Assembly (NCBI RefSeq): GCF_028867705.1
Contig: NZ_CP066171.1
Span: forward strand, 248,001-312,000
Length of the DNA stretch: 64,000 bases
Source: Thermoleophilum album
GTDB taxonomy: Bacteria > Actinomycetota > Thermoleophilia > Solirubrobacterales > Thermoleophilaceae
Direction: 5' to 3'
The translations under genes were made by a program, and so were the position numbers. Shown here one piece after another: positions 52,219 through 64,000 of the stretch. The notes under the pieces were generated by a model. The model searched no databases. It saw only the letters and a list, made by a program, of their open reading frames with translations, and was not told the DNA's origin. Within the stretch, counting starts at the first letter, position 1. Every line of letters begins with the position of its first letter.

Positions 52219-52820
52219 GCCGGCCTGCCGGCGCCGGGGCGGCGCCGTCCAGCCGGGTCGCTTTCCTTGTCGTCGGGCTCGGCAACCCCGGTCCGCGCTA
52301 CGAGCGCACGCGGCACAACGTCGGTTTCGACGTCGTTCGCGAGGTGGCGCGCCGCTGGGGTGTCGACCGTTTCGAACGGCGCTACGCCGGCGAGTTCGCG
52401 ACGGGACGCGCCGGCGCTGGCGGTCCCCGCGTCGCGCTTTTGCTGCCGCACACCTTCATGAACGAGTCGGGGCGCAGCGTCTCCGCCGCCCGCGGTGCGC
52501 TGCGCGTGGCGCCCGAACAGGTGGTGGTGGTTCACGACGAGATCGACCTCCCCTTCGGCGTCGTGCGCGTCAAACAGGGTGGCGGCACGGCCGGCCACCG
52601 CGGGCTCAAATCGGTGCGCGAGGGGCTCGCCAGCAGCGATTTCTGGCGCGTCCGCGTCGGGGTCGGGCGGCCCGACAGCACCGATCCCGAAATCGTCTCG
52701 CGCTGGGTTCTCGGGCGCTTCGACGAGCCGGAAGCGGCGGTGCGCGAACTGATCGCGGCGGCCGCTGACGCTCTCGAGCGGCTGGTCGCCGACGGCGGGC
52801 TGGGCGCCGACGGCGCGTAG
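52215..52820 (+). CDS. pth: peptidyl-tRNA hydrolase, apparent CTG start
   Basis: Releases peptides from dropped-off peptidyl-tRNA. With CTG 52215 as residue 1, the core begins LVVGLGNPG, with N24 and catalytic H34 in RTRHNVGF and the aspartate in VVVHDEIDLPFG; GGGTAGHRGLKS follows. The first in-frame ATG/GTG/TTG after the upstream stop is GTG 52344, which would remove both active-site residues. CTG 52215 overlaps the rplY stop as CTGA, like the ATGA and GTGA overlaps elsewhere here, and GGGGAGGG lies upstream. 201 residues. A sequencing frameshift is the alternative. Confidence 0.85.
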   Translation: MSRPAGAGAAPSSRVAFLVVGLGNPGPRYERTRHNVGFDVVREVARRWGVDRFERRYAGEFATGRAGAGGPRVALLLPHTFMNESGRSVSAARGALRVAPEQVVVVHDEIDLPFGVVRVKQGGGTAGHRGLKSVREGLASSDFWRVRVGVGRPDSTDPEIVSRWVLGRFDEPEAAVRELIAAAADALERLVADGGLGADGA

Positions 52821-52823
52821 AGT
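52818..52823 (+). promoter_or_regulatory. -10 box of mfd, leaderless geometry
   Basis: TAGAGT ends eight bases before ATG 52832; its first three bases are the pth stop codon. Confidence 0.4.
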
Positions 52824-52831
52824 CGCGAGCG

Positions 52832-56209
<3,378 letters not shown>

Positions 56210-56254
56210 CATCCGCCGCCGATCGCTGCGTTTCCCGGTGCGCACTATCGCTCG

Positions 56255-57511
56255 ATGACCGTGACAGCGAAGCCACGAACAGCAGCTCGCGCGATCGCGC
56301 TGCTCCTGTGCGCGACCGCGCTGGGCGCCACTGGCTGTGGCAGGTCGGTGCCCGAGGGTGCCGTCGCAAAGGTCGGCGACACGGTCATCAGCAAACAGCG
56401 GTTCGACCACTGGCTGGCGATCGCGGCGCGCTCGACCGGCACGGTCGGCCAGCGCCCGGTGGTTCCCGACCCGCCCACCTACCGGCGTTGCATCGCCGCC
56501 AAACGCGCGGCGAGCGAACCGCGTGCCAAGGGCGCGAAACCGCCCAGCGACGCCGAGCTCAAGCGCCTGTGCCGCGAGCAGTACGAGCAGCTGCGCGACG
56601 ACGTGATGCGTTTCCTCGTGCAGGGCGAGTGGTTGCGCGCCGAGGCGCGGCGCTCCGGTATCCGCGTCTCGCGGGCCGAAATCGAGCGCACTTTCGACGA
56701 GCAGCTGAGGCAGGCGTTCCCCGGCAAGAACGGCAACGCGCGCTACCAGCAGTTCCTGCGCCGCACGGGCATGACGAAGCGCGACATCCTCGAGCGGATC
56801 GAGCTGAGCCTGCTCCAGCAGCGCATCCAGCAGCGTGTGCAAGACCGTGCCGCAGCGATCGACGAGAGCGACATCGTCTCCTACTACGAGCGCAACAAGC
56901 AGCAGTTCTCGCAACCCGAGCGGCGCGACGTCGAGCTCGTCCTGACCGACACCCGCGCCCAAGCGTTGCGGGCGCGGCGCGAGATCGAGCGCGGCCGTAG
57001 CTTCGCGGAGGTCGCGAGGCGCTACTCGACCGACGACGTCTCCAAGCAGCAGGGCGGGCGGCTGACGGGTGTCACGCGCGGCAGCCAGGAGCGAGCGCTC
57101 GACAACGCGATCTTCAAGGCCCGTCGCAACCAGCTGGTAGGTCCGCTCCGCACCGCGCTCGGCTTCTACGTCTTCCGCGTCAAACGCATCAGTCCGGCTC
57201 GGACCGAGCCGCTCAACGCCACCGTCCGCGCCACCATCCGCAGCCAGCTCGAGAGCGACCAGCAGCAAAAGGCGCTGACGCTGTTCATTCAGGAGTTCAG
57301 CGAGCGCTCGCGTGCCGAGACGGTGTGCGCGGAACGTTTCGTGGTCTCGGAGTGCGACAACGGGCCGCCGCTGGCCGGTCGGCCCCGCGGGCGCACGCCC
57401 GCTTCGGGCGGTAACCCCAATCCGTCGGGCGCCGCAGCGCAACCGCAGCCGTCGCAAGCGGCAGGACTCCAGGGGCTCGGTGGGCTCGGCCAAACGCCCG
57501 GAACCCCCTAG
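56255..57511 (+). CDS. PpiC/SurA-type peptidylprolyl isomerase lipoprotein
   Basis: 418 residues. An N-terminal signal (about 10-27) ends GATGC, a somewhat irregular lipobox, suggesting a lipid-anchored extracytoplasmic protein. A SurA_N-like helical chaperone domain (about 35-200) precedes a parvulin domain at about 220-320 (ERRDVELVLTDTRAQA, FAEVARRYSTDD, GGRLTGVTRG). The tail is Gly/Pro/Gln-rich. It would assist folding of secreted proteins. CACTAT six bases before ATG 56255 is a weak -10 candidate. Confidence 0.87.
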   Translation: MTVTAKPRTAARAIALLLCATALGATGCGRSVPEGAVAKVGDTVISKQRFDHWLAIAARSTGTVGQRPVVPDPPTYRRCIAAKRAASEPRAKGAKPPSDAELKRLCREQYEQLRDDVMRFLVQGEWLRAEARRSGIRVSRAEIERTFDEQLRQAFPGKNGNARYQQFLRRTGMTKRDILERIELSLLQQRIQQRVQDRAAAIDESDIVSYYERNKQQFSQPERRDVELVLTDTRAQALRARREIERGRSFAEVARRYSTDDVSKQQGGRLTGVTRGSQERALDNAIFKARRNQLVGPLRTALGFYVFRVKRISPARTEPLNATVRATIRSQLESDQQQKALTLFIQEFSERSRAETVCAERFVVSECDNGPPLAGRPRGRTPASGGNPNPSGAAAQPQPSQAAGLQGLGGLGQTPGTP

Positions 57512-57527
57512 CGCAGAACTCTTCCCT

Positions 57528-58361
57528 GTGAGCGCGCGAGCGGACGACCACGGCGACGAACGCGCCGGCAGCTCCGCCGAAAGCGCCGAGGGGGCCGACT
57601 ACGCGCTTGCCGATACGCCGTCGCCGACCGCTGCCGTGGCGCTAGCGCGCCTCGATCGGCTAGCCCGCCGTTTGCGCCGCGACTGCCCGTGGGACCGCGA
57701 GCAGAACGAGCGCACGATCGTTCCGCACACCGTCGAGGAGGCGTACGAGGTCGCGGACGCGGCGCTCGCCGCCGACGACGCGAAACTCATCGACGAACTC
57801 GGCGATCTCCTCTACCAGGTCGTGTTCCTGGCGCTGCTTTTGGAGGAGCGCGGCGTCGGCGATTTCGCTGTCGTGGCCGACGGGCTGCGCCGCAAGCTGA
57901 TCCGCCGCCATCCGCACGTTTTCGGCGACGTGCGTGCGTCCAGCGCCGACGAGGCCGTGCGCACCTGGAGCGAAGTCAAGCGCCACCGCGAGCGCGGCGG
58001 GGCGACGTTCGCCGACATCGCCACGACCCTGCCGGCGACGCTGCGGGCACGCAAGGTGCTGCGACGGGCGCGGGCCGCCGGGCTCCTCCCCGACCGCACT
58101 GCCGCGGAGTGCGCGCACGCGCTAGCCGAGCAGGCCGACCGCGCGGGCCGCGGCCAGAGCGACGCAGAGCGCTCGGCGGCGGACAGCGCCAGCGAGCACG
58201 AAGCTGGAAGGATTCTGCTCTGCGCGGTCGAGCTCGCGCTCGCTCTCGGCGCCGATCCCGAGCTCGCTCTCCGCCGCGCAGCGGACGAGCTCGCGGCGCG
58301 GCTCGAGCCGGCCGATCGCGCTCCGCAAAAAGACAAGCGATCCCCCGACCCCGGAGGCTGA
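57528..58361 (+). CDS. mazG: MazG-family nucleoside triphosphate pyrophosphohydrolase
   Basis: Hydrolyses (d)NTPs to monophosphates, cleaning up aberrant nucleotides. DCPWDREQNERTIVPHTVEEAYEVADA is the family signature start (metal-binding Glu residues in EEAYE), and ELGDLLYQVVF the second acidic helix. HPHVFGD follows. About 277 residues from GTG 57528, with a disordered N-terminal 35 and a degenerate C-terminal helical half. Its position between mfd and eno is the standard actinobacterial one. Confidence 0.92.
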   Translation: MSARADDHGDERAGSSAESAEGADYALADTPSPTAAVALARLDRLARRLRRDCPWDREQNERTIVPHTVEEAYEVADAALAADDAKLIDELGDLLYQVVFLALLLEERGVGDFAVVADGLRRKLIRRHPHVFGDVRASSADEAVRTWSEVKRHRERGGATFADIATTLPATLRARKVLRRARAAGLLPDRTAAECAHALAEQADRAGRGQSDAERSAADSASEHEAGRILLCAVELALALGADPELALRRAADELAARLEPADRAPQKDKRSPDPGG

Positions 58362-59654
<1,293 letters not shown>

Positions 59655-59749
59655 CGGCGCCCCGCCGGCGCGGCGCGAGCGGGGCGCAGGGTCTCTTGCA
59701 TCCCCGCGCACGGGCAGGAGCGGCGCCGGCGCCAGCGAACAGCGGCTTT

Positions 59750-60085
59750 GTGGCATCGGCGGGGCGAGCGACAGCCGCGCGACGGTCGGCCGCGCGGGCG
59801 CGGATCGACTGGGACACGCTCGCGCGCCGCGCCTTGCTTGTGGTCCTGGGCACGATCCTCGCTCTCTATGTCGAGCCGGCGACGCGCTGGGTCGCCCAGC
59901 GCGCCGAGCTTCGCCGTGAGCGCGCGGCGCTCGAGCAGCTGGAGCGCGAGAACCGGCGGCTGCGCGCCCGCGCCGCCGAGCTGCGGCGCGGAACGGCTGT
60001 CGAGCGCGAGGCGCGTGCCCTCGGGATGGTGCGTGTCGGCGAGCGCCCCTACTTCGTCCTGAAGGGCGAGCGCTCGCCTCGCTGA
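59750..60085 (+). CDS. FtsB/DivIC septum-formation initiator protein
   Basis: About 111 residues from GTG 59750: basic N-terminus, one transmembrane helix (about 25-42, RALLVVLGTILALYVEP), a coiled coil of about 40 residues (RRERAALEQLERENRRLRA), and the FtsB/DivIC-type end LGMVRVGERPYFVL. It is part of the divisome bridge with FtsL and FtsQ. The start is uncertain because no ribosome site is clear. Position after eno is conserved in actinobacteria. Confidence 0.85.
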   Translation: MASAGRATAARRSAARARIDWDTLARRALLVVLGTILALYVEPATRWVAQRAELRRERAALEQLERENRRLRARAAELRRGTAVEREARALGMVRVGERPYFVLKGERSPR

Positions 60086-60162
60086 GAGCTTGCCTCCGGC
60101 CGGTTTGCGGCGGACCGAACGCCGGGCGCTCTTTCGCGCGACGGGCGAGCTTGTGTGCTGCC

Positions 60163-60168
60163 TAGGGT
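60163..60168 (+). promoter_or_regulatory. -10 box upstream of 106-residue protein
   Basis: TAGGGT lies 12 bases before ATG 60181, giving a leader of only about five bases. Confidence 0.35.
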
Positions 60169-60180
60169 TTGGAGTGCACA

Positions 60181-60501
60181 ATGGACCCCGAGGTCGAGAG
60201 CGCACTCGAACAGTGGCGAGAAGGCGAGCGGCGGCTGCTCGCCGAGCCCGACCGGCATGTCGATGATGCCGCCTGGGAGCTCACCGAGGAGCTGCGCCGC
60301 AGGCTGGGCGGGGCGTTCGCGCTCGCCGAGCTCGCGGCGCTCTACAACGACCAAAACGACTGGGCGCTAGCTGCTGCAAGCTTGCGCGTCGGCGCTCCGC
60401 GGGCGGCCTGGGCCGTCGATGTCGCCTTCGCCCGCTACGCCCGCGAAGCGGCCGACTTCGGCGGCGGTGTCGTGCGCGCCGAGCGGGGCCGGACGAGCTA
60501 G
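60181..60501 (+). CDS. conserved-looking small acidic protein
   Basis: 106 residues, helical and Ala/Glu/Arg-rich, with VDDAAWELTEELRRRLG and FALAELAALYNDQNDWA. No family named. It shares the stop sequence CTAG with the convergent mobA (both TAG). Following eno-ftsB, it sits where other actinobacteria carry small DUF genes. ATG 60181 is preferred over TTG 60169. Confidence 0.6.
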   Translation: MDPEVESALEQWREGERRLLAEPDRHVDDAAWELTEELRRRLGGAFALAELAALYNDQNDWALAAASLRVGAPRAAWAVDVAFARYAREAADFGGGVVRAERGRTS

Positions 60502-61238
60502 CGAGACAGCGCGCTCACCGGCTCCTGCGGTACCGCCGACGCGGCGGTCGGAGCGGCGGTGCAAAGCGTTGCTGCGCGTGCGAGGTCGCGCGGCGTGTCG
60601 ATATCGAAGAGCGCCGTTTCGACTAGCGACACGCCGCTCGTAACGTCGAAGGCGTCGGCGCCGGCGGTCACTCCGCGGGCGAACGGCAGCGCACGACAAC
60701 CCGCTGTCGCGAGCGCTGTGCGGAGCGACGCCCCGCGCGCGAGCATCTCCTCGAGGTGCGGCAGACAGGTGCGCTCCCAGCGGGCAGGAAAGGGGGCGAG
60801 GCCGGAGCTTGTGGCCACCGCCGCCACGCCCGCTGTGGCGGCCAGGGCGGCGATCAGGCGAGCGGGCACGAACGGCATGTCGCAGGCGACGGCGACGATC
60901 GCCTCGGCCTCGAGCGTGCGCAGCGCATGGACGATGCCGCACAGCGGATGGTGGTCGCTGTCCTCTTCGCGCAGCACCCGCACCGCGGGCGGTAGCGGAC
61001 GCGGTAGGGAGCAGCCGGGCTTGGTCACGACCGCCACCGGCAAACCGGCGCGCGCCAGAGCCGCGATCGGGTAGCGCAGAAGCGGCGTGCCGGCCAAAAG
61101 CTGCCGCGGCTTGTCGCCCCCCATGCGCGACCCCCGTCCCCCGGCCAGCACGACCCCGACGACCCCGGGGCAGCGCCCACCTCGAACTTGGCCGCGACGC
61201 TCGCGGCCGCGACGCGCACGGGCCTGCGCCGCGCTCAT
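60498..61238 (-). CDS. mobA: molybdenum cofactor guanylyltransferase
   Basis: Attaches GMP to molybdopterin to form Mo-MGD, the cofactor type used by the nitrate reductase at 34.5 kb. The nucleotidyltransferase motif VVLAGGRGSRMGGDK lies near residue 25, with the metal aspartate in VACDMPFV. 246 residues. ATG 61238 overlaps the moaA stop (ATGA). The end overlaps the preceding plus-strand gene by four bases. Confidence 0.93.
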   Translation of the reverse strand: MSAAQARARRGRERRGQVRGGRCPGVVGVVLAGGRGSRMGGDKPRQLLAGTPLLRYPIAALARAGLPVAVVTKPGCSLPRPLPPAVRVLREEDSDHHPLCGIVHALRTLEAEAIVAVACDMPFVPARLIAALAATAGVAAVATSSGLAPFPARWERTCLPHLEEMLARGASLRTALATAGCRALPFARGVTAGADAFDVTSGVSLVETALFDIDTPRDLARAATLCTAAPTAASAVPQEPVSALSR

Positions 61239-62329
61239 CCGCCGATCGCCGACATCGTCCGCTCCGGCGGGGCGAAGTGCGCCGTGCCGATGGCGTGTCC
61301 GCGCGGTTTGCGGGCGACCGCGCCGCGCACCAACGCAGCGAGCTCGCGGTCGCTCGCGCCTGCGCGCAGCGGTGTGCGCAGATCGAGCTCTTCGCTCGCG
61401 AACAAACAGGTTTTCAGCTGGCCGTCGGCGGTCAGGCGCAGGCGCGTGCAGTCGGCGCAGAACGGGGCGCTGACGGGGCTGACGAAAGCGATCGTGCCGC
61501 TGCCGTCGGCGAACCGGTACGCGCGCGCGGTGGCGCCCGCCGGGCGAGGAAGCTCCTCGAGCGCGTACCGCCGCTCGATCCGTTCGCGCAGCTCGGCGGC
61601 GGTCACGACCGCGTCCGGGCGCCACGAGCGTTCGCCGTCGAGGGGCATGAACTCGAGAAAGCGCACCTCGTAGGGGTGGGTGCGTGCCAGCTCGACGAAG
61701 GCGAAGAGCTCGCGGTCGCTGAAGTCACGCGTCGCCACGACGTTGACCTTGATCCGCTCGACGCCGGGTGTGCGCTCGAGCGCGGCGAGGCCGGCGAGAA
61801 CGCGGCGCAGCAGCGGTCGCCTCGTTATCGCTGCGAAGCGCTGTGCCGACAGGGAGTCGACACTGACGTTGAAGTGGCTGATGCCGGCCGCCGCTAGCTC
61901 AGCGGCCCGGCGCTCGAGCAGCACGCCGTTGGTGGTGATCGCAAGCCGCTCGATTCCGGGAATGCGCCGCAGCGCCGCAGCGAGATCGACGAGGTCGCCG
62001 CGCAGCAGCGGCTCGCCGCCGGTAATGCGCAGGCGCCGGATGCCGAGCCGCGCCAACAGCGCGACGAGTCGCACCGTCTCGCCGATCGTGAGGAGGTCCG
62101 TGCGCGGGGCGTAGGGCACCCCCTCGGCCGGCATGCAGTAGCGGCAGCGCAGGTTGCAGCGGTCGGTGACCGACAGACGCAGGTCGCGGGCGACCCTGCC
62201 GAAGGAGTCGACGAGCGCGGGACTGCCCATCGCTCGGCGGCTGAGCGCTGTGTGCGCGAGCGCCTCCGCACAGAGCGCCTCGTCCGCCGCCCTGGCGTCG
62301 CGCCCCGCTGCACTGCGCCGCTTGCTCAT
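61235..62329 (-). CDS. moaA: GTP 3',8-cyclase (MoaA)
   Basis: Radical-SAM enzyme that, with MoaC, turns GTP into cyclic pyranopterin monophosphate. CNLRCRYC near residue 59 binds the SAM cluster; CADCTRLRLTADGQLKTC near the C-terminus binds the second [4Fe-4S]; ITGGEPLLR is the SAM GGEP motif. The chain ends RTMSAIGG, with the C-terminal double glycine required for activity. 364 residues from ATG 62329; a start at the ATG 33 codons on is possible. Four bases separate it from moaDE. Confidence 0.96.
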   Translation of the reverse strand: MSKRRSAAGRDARAADEALCAEALAHTALSRRAMGSPALVDSFGRVARDLRLSVTDRCNLRCRYCMPAEGVPYAPRTDLLTIGETVRLVALLARLGIRRLRITGGEPLLRGDLVDLAAALRRIPGIERLAITTNGVLLERRAAELAAAGISHFNVSVDSLSAQRFAAITRRPLLRRVLAGLAALERTPGVERIKVNVVATRDFSDRELFAFVELARTHPYEVRFLEFMPLDGERSWRPDAVVTAAELRERIERRYALEELPRPAGATARAYRFADGSGTIAFVSPVSAPFCADCTRLRLTADGQLKTCLFASEELDLRTPLRAGASDRELAALVRGAVARKPRGHAIGTAHFAPPERTMSAIGG

Positions 62330-62333
62330 CGCC

Positions 62334-63095
62334 TCACGCGACCTCGGCCGCCGCTGGCAAGAACCGCGCCAGCGTCAGCGCCCGCCGCGGCGGTAGCTGA
62401 CCGCTCGCGCGTCGTCGACCGTGGCGATCGATTTCGACCTTCCACACGGCCACGCGCGCCTTGATCTCGTCGACCACCTCGCAGGCCGCGGCGAACGCTT
62501 CGCTGCGGTGGCGGGCCGCCGCCACCACGCGCAGCGAGGTCTCGCCGCGCGGCACGCGCCCCAGCCGGTGCTCGATAGACAGCCCGCGGAGGTGGTGGCG
62601 CTCGAGCGCCGTCCGCGCAATCGCTTCGAGTTCGGCGAGCGCCAGCGGCGGATGGGCTTCGTACTCGAGTGCGTCGACGTCGCGCGTGCGCCCTTCGAAG
62701 ACGACGCGCGCACCCGCGCTGCCGTCGTCGACCAGGGGGTCGGTGGGCGCGCAGCGCCCCTCGTCGCGAGGGTCGGCGTCGAGGCTCTCGAACGTGAGCC
62801 GCACGCTCACGTGCGTCGGCGGCGGCTGTCGGTCGGCGGCGCTGCCTCCGCTTACCGGCGGCACGAGCACGAGCACGTCGCCGTTGCGCAGCGCCGTGGC
62901 GGGATCGGCCCAGCGATCGTTGATCGCCAACACGAAGCGCTGTTCGAGCGCCGCGCGCGACCCGCGGCGCTGGGCGATTTCGGCGAGAGCGCGCAGCGCC
63001 GCGGCGGCATCGCTCCCGGGGTCGAGCTCGAGGTCGACGTGGCGCCGACCGAAGGCCTCGCGCAGCGAAGCGAAAAGCAGTACGCGTACACGCAC
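62334..63095 (-). CDS. molybdopterin synthase, MoaD-MoaE fusion
   Basis: 253 residues. Residues 1-84 are MoaD (ubiquitin-like) ending VSGG, G83-G84; 85-253 are MoaE, with the substrate arginines in FEGRTRD, RLGRVPRGE and the catalytic lysine in VAVWKVE. Normally MoaD needs a free C-terminal Gly-Gly to carry the sulfur, so the fusion should be cut after G84, as is known for MoaX of M. tuberculosis. GTG 63095, with TACGTT six bases before it. First gene of moaDE-moaA-mobA. Confidence 0.92.
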   Translation of the reverse strand: MRVRVLLFASLREAFGRRHVDLELDPGSDAAAALRALAEIAQRRGSRAALEQRFVLAINDRWADPATALRNGDVLVLVPPVSGGSAADRQPPPTHVSVRLTFESLDADPRDEGRCAPTDPLVDDGSAGARVVFEGRTRDVDALEYEAHPPLALAELEAIARTALERHHLRGLSIEHRLGRVPRGETSLRVVAAARHRSEAFAAACEVVDEIKARVAVWKVEIDRHGRRRASGQLPPRRALTLARFLPAAAEVA

Positions 63096-63101
63096 GGGAC
63101 G

Positions 63102-63107
63102 AACGTA
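63102..63107 (-). promoter_or_regulatory. -10 box of moaDE, leaderless geometry
   Basis: Reads TACGTT on the minus strand, six bases before GTG 63095. Confidence 0.5.
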
Positions 63108-63201
63108 GGGCGGGCGGTGCTCGGCGCTGTGTGCCGTGCTGTCGCAAACAGTGGCCGTCGCGCTCGACGGTGTGGCGAGACGGTGCCGGCTGACGGCTGC
63201 T

Positions 63202-63207
63202 TACGGT
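63202..63207 (+). promoter_or_regulatory. -10 box of moaC-moaB, leaderless geometry
   Basis: TACGGT ends six bases before GTG 63214, divergent from the moaDE promoter about 95 bases away. Confidence 0.5.
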
Positions 63208-63213
63208 GGCGCC

Positions 63214-64000
63214 GTGACGATCGAACCGAGCGACTCGGCTCCCGGTAGCGGCGGACGAGGAGCTGTGGCCGGAGCGGGCACGAATGGCAGCGCGGCGGGC
63301 GGCACGCCGGTCGCCCTGACCCACCTCGACAGCGCGGGGCGTGCGTGCATGGTCGACGTCGGCGAAAAGCCGTTGAGCGAGCGTTTTGCGCGGGCGCGCG
63401 CGACGCTGCGAGCGAGCACCGCCACCTGCGCTGCGCTTGCCGATGGCGGCCTTCCCAAGGGCGACGCGATCGCAGTGGCGCGGCTCGCCGGCATCCAGGC
63501 CGCCAAGCGCACGGCGGAGATCGTGCCGCTGGCACATCCACTGCCGCTCGCCCACGTCGACGTCGCGATCGCGCCCAAACCTGAGCTCGGCCGCGTCTCG
63601 ATCGAGGCGACAGCGCGCGCCCACGCTCGCACCGGCGTCGAGCTCGAGGCGCTTGTCGCCTGCACGAGCGCGGCCCTCGCCCTCTACGACATGGTCAAGG
63701 CGGTCGAGCCGGGGGCGGCGATAAGCGACGCGTGCGTGATCGAGAAGCGCGGAGGGCGCAGCGGCATCTGGCGCCAGGAGCCCGCACTGGTGACCACGAC
63801 CGAATGCGCCCCCGCCCACCTACCTCGCGCCGGTGCGCAGGCCGCGGCCAGCGTCGGAACGTGCGCGCTGCTCGTCGTTTCGAGCAGGGCGGCGAGCGGG
63901 GCGCGCCCCGACCGCGCCGAGCCCCATCTCCGTGCGCTCGCTCGCGCTGCGGGGCTGAGCGTCGCACGTTTCGCTGTTCTTCCCGACGATCCCCCCGCGC
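63214..64000 (+). CDS. cyclic pyranopterin monophosphate synthase MoaC fused to MoaB/MogA-like domain (partial)
   Basis: At least 262 residues; runs off the window. About 34-190 is MoaC: LTHLDSAGRACMVDV, GDAIAVARLAGI, AHPLPLAH and ALYDMVKAVEP with the catalytic Asp159 and Lys162. The usual LCHPL is LAHPL here. From about 213, GTCALLVVSSRAASG starts a MoaB/MogA molybdopterin-adenylyltransferase domain, cut off after 50 residues. A disordered N-terminal 33 precedes MoaC. Together with moaA and moaDE, all early Moco steps are present. Confidence 0.9.
   Translation, partial: MTIEPSDSAPGSGGRGAVAGAGTNGSAAGGTPVALTHLDSAGRACMVDVGEKPLSERFARARATLRASTATCAALADGGLPKGDAIAVARLAGIQAAKRTAEIVPLAHPLPLAHVDVAIAPKPELGRVSIEATARAHARTGVELEALVACTSAALALYDMVKAVEPGAAISDACVIEKRGGRSGIWRQEPALVTTTECAPAHLPRAGAQAAASVGTCALLVVSSRAASGARPDRAEPHLRALARAAGLSVARFAVLPDDPPA

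Noticed and set aside
52267-52461. Frame starting ATG-like inside pth as an alternative small gene
   Set aside because: Out of frame with the Pth motifs and with no family character; the CTG-start Pth explains the region.

Overview
The window is a dense stretch of a high-GC chromosome (roughly 70 % G+C by eye) from what is most likely a deep-branching actinobacterium, plausibly class Thermoleophilia. The reasons are the composition, many GTG starts, and two gene orders typical of Actinobacteria: rsmI-(peptidase)-metG-tatD-rsmA-ispE and glmU-prs / rplY-pth-mfd-mazG-eno-ftsB. The class assignment is inference. I see no insertion sequence, prophage, CRISPR array or rRNA. One tRNA (Gln, UUG) is present. 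No stretch longer than about 300 bases lacks a gene.

Layout. 0.1-2.5 kb: lysC-asd (aspartate pathway). 2.5-6.2 kb, minus strand: an unusual succinate dehydrogenase (sdhA-sdhB-CCG-domain subunit), followed by a membrane M50 protease and then icd and mdh, so most of one TCA-cycle segment sits together (2.5-9.8 kb). 9.9-13.3 kb: small regulators and enzymes. 13.4-17 kb: Hsp20-Lon protease pair. 17.2-20.2 kb: TetR regulator plus MMPL exporter. 20.2-23.5 kb: ribbon-helix-helix protein, glyS, an FmdB zinc ribbon behind a CIRCE-like heat-shock operator, and an LCP cell-wall ligase. 23.5-33.2 kb: ROK kinase, rsmI, M23 peptidase, metG, tatD, rsmA, ispE, DedA-PAP2 fusion. 33.2-38.4 kb: PucR-like regulator, a single-chain nitrate reductase-flavoprotein fusion, DUF6457. 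38.4-41.4 kb: thioredoxin-like TlpA and a four-part CopC/CopD fusion. 41.5-44.7 kb: tRNA-Gln, YgjP-like metalloprotease, glmU, prs. 44.7-51.5 kb: an accessory block (UbiB-like kinase; methyltransferase, Gfo/Idh oxidoreductase, ATP-grasp, HAD, GT2) that separates prs from rplY. 51.5-60.5 kb: rplY, pth, mfd, PpiC lipoprotein, mazG, eno, ftsB. 60.5-64 kb: molybdopterin genes (mobA, moaA and a moaD-moaE fusion on minus; a divergent moaC-moaB fusion runs off the window end).

How it works together. The molybdopterin genes and DUF6457 fit the Mo-dependent nitrate reductase. The sdh, icd and mdh genes form a TCA module. Many genes are joined by ATGA/GTGA stop-start overlaps, so translation is coupled along the operons.

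The most striking window-wide pattern is that 15 unlinked gene starts have a TANNNT hexamer ending 6-9 bases before the start codon. This is the geometry of a -10 box for leaderless mRNA. Other points worth a look are a pth gene that appears to start at CTG, a palindromic -10 shared by two divergent genes, tandem dyads in front of sdhA, and the accessory 46-51.5 kb operon as a candidate undescribed glycan or small-molecule pathway.
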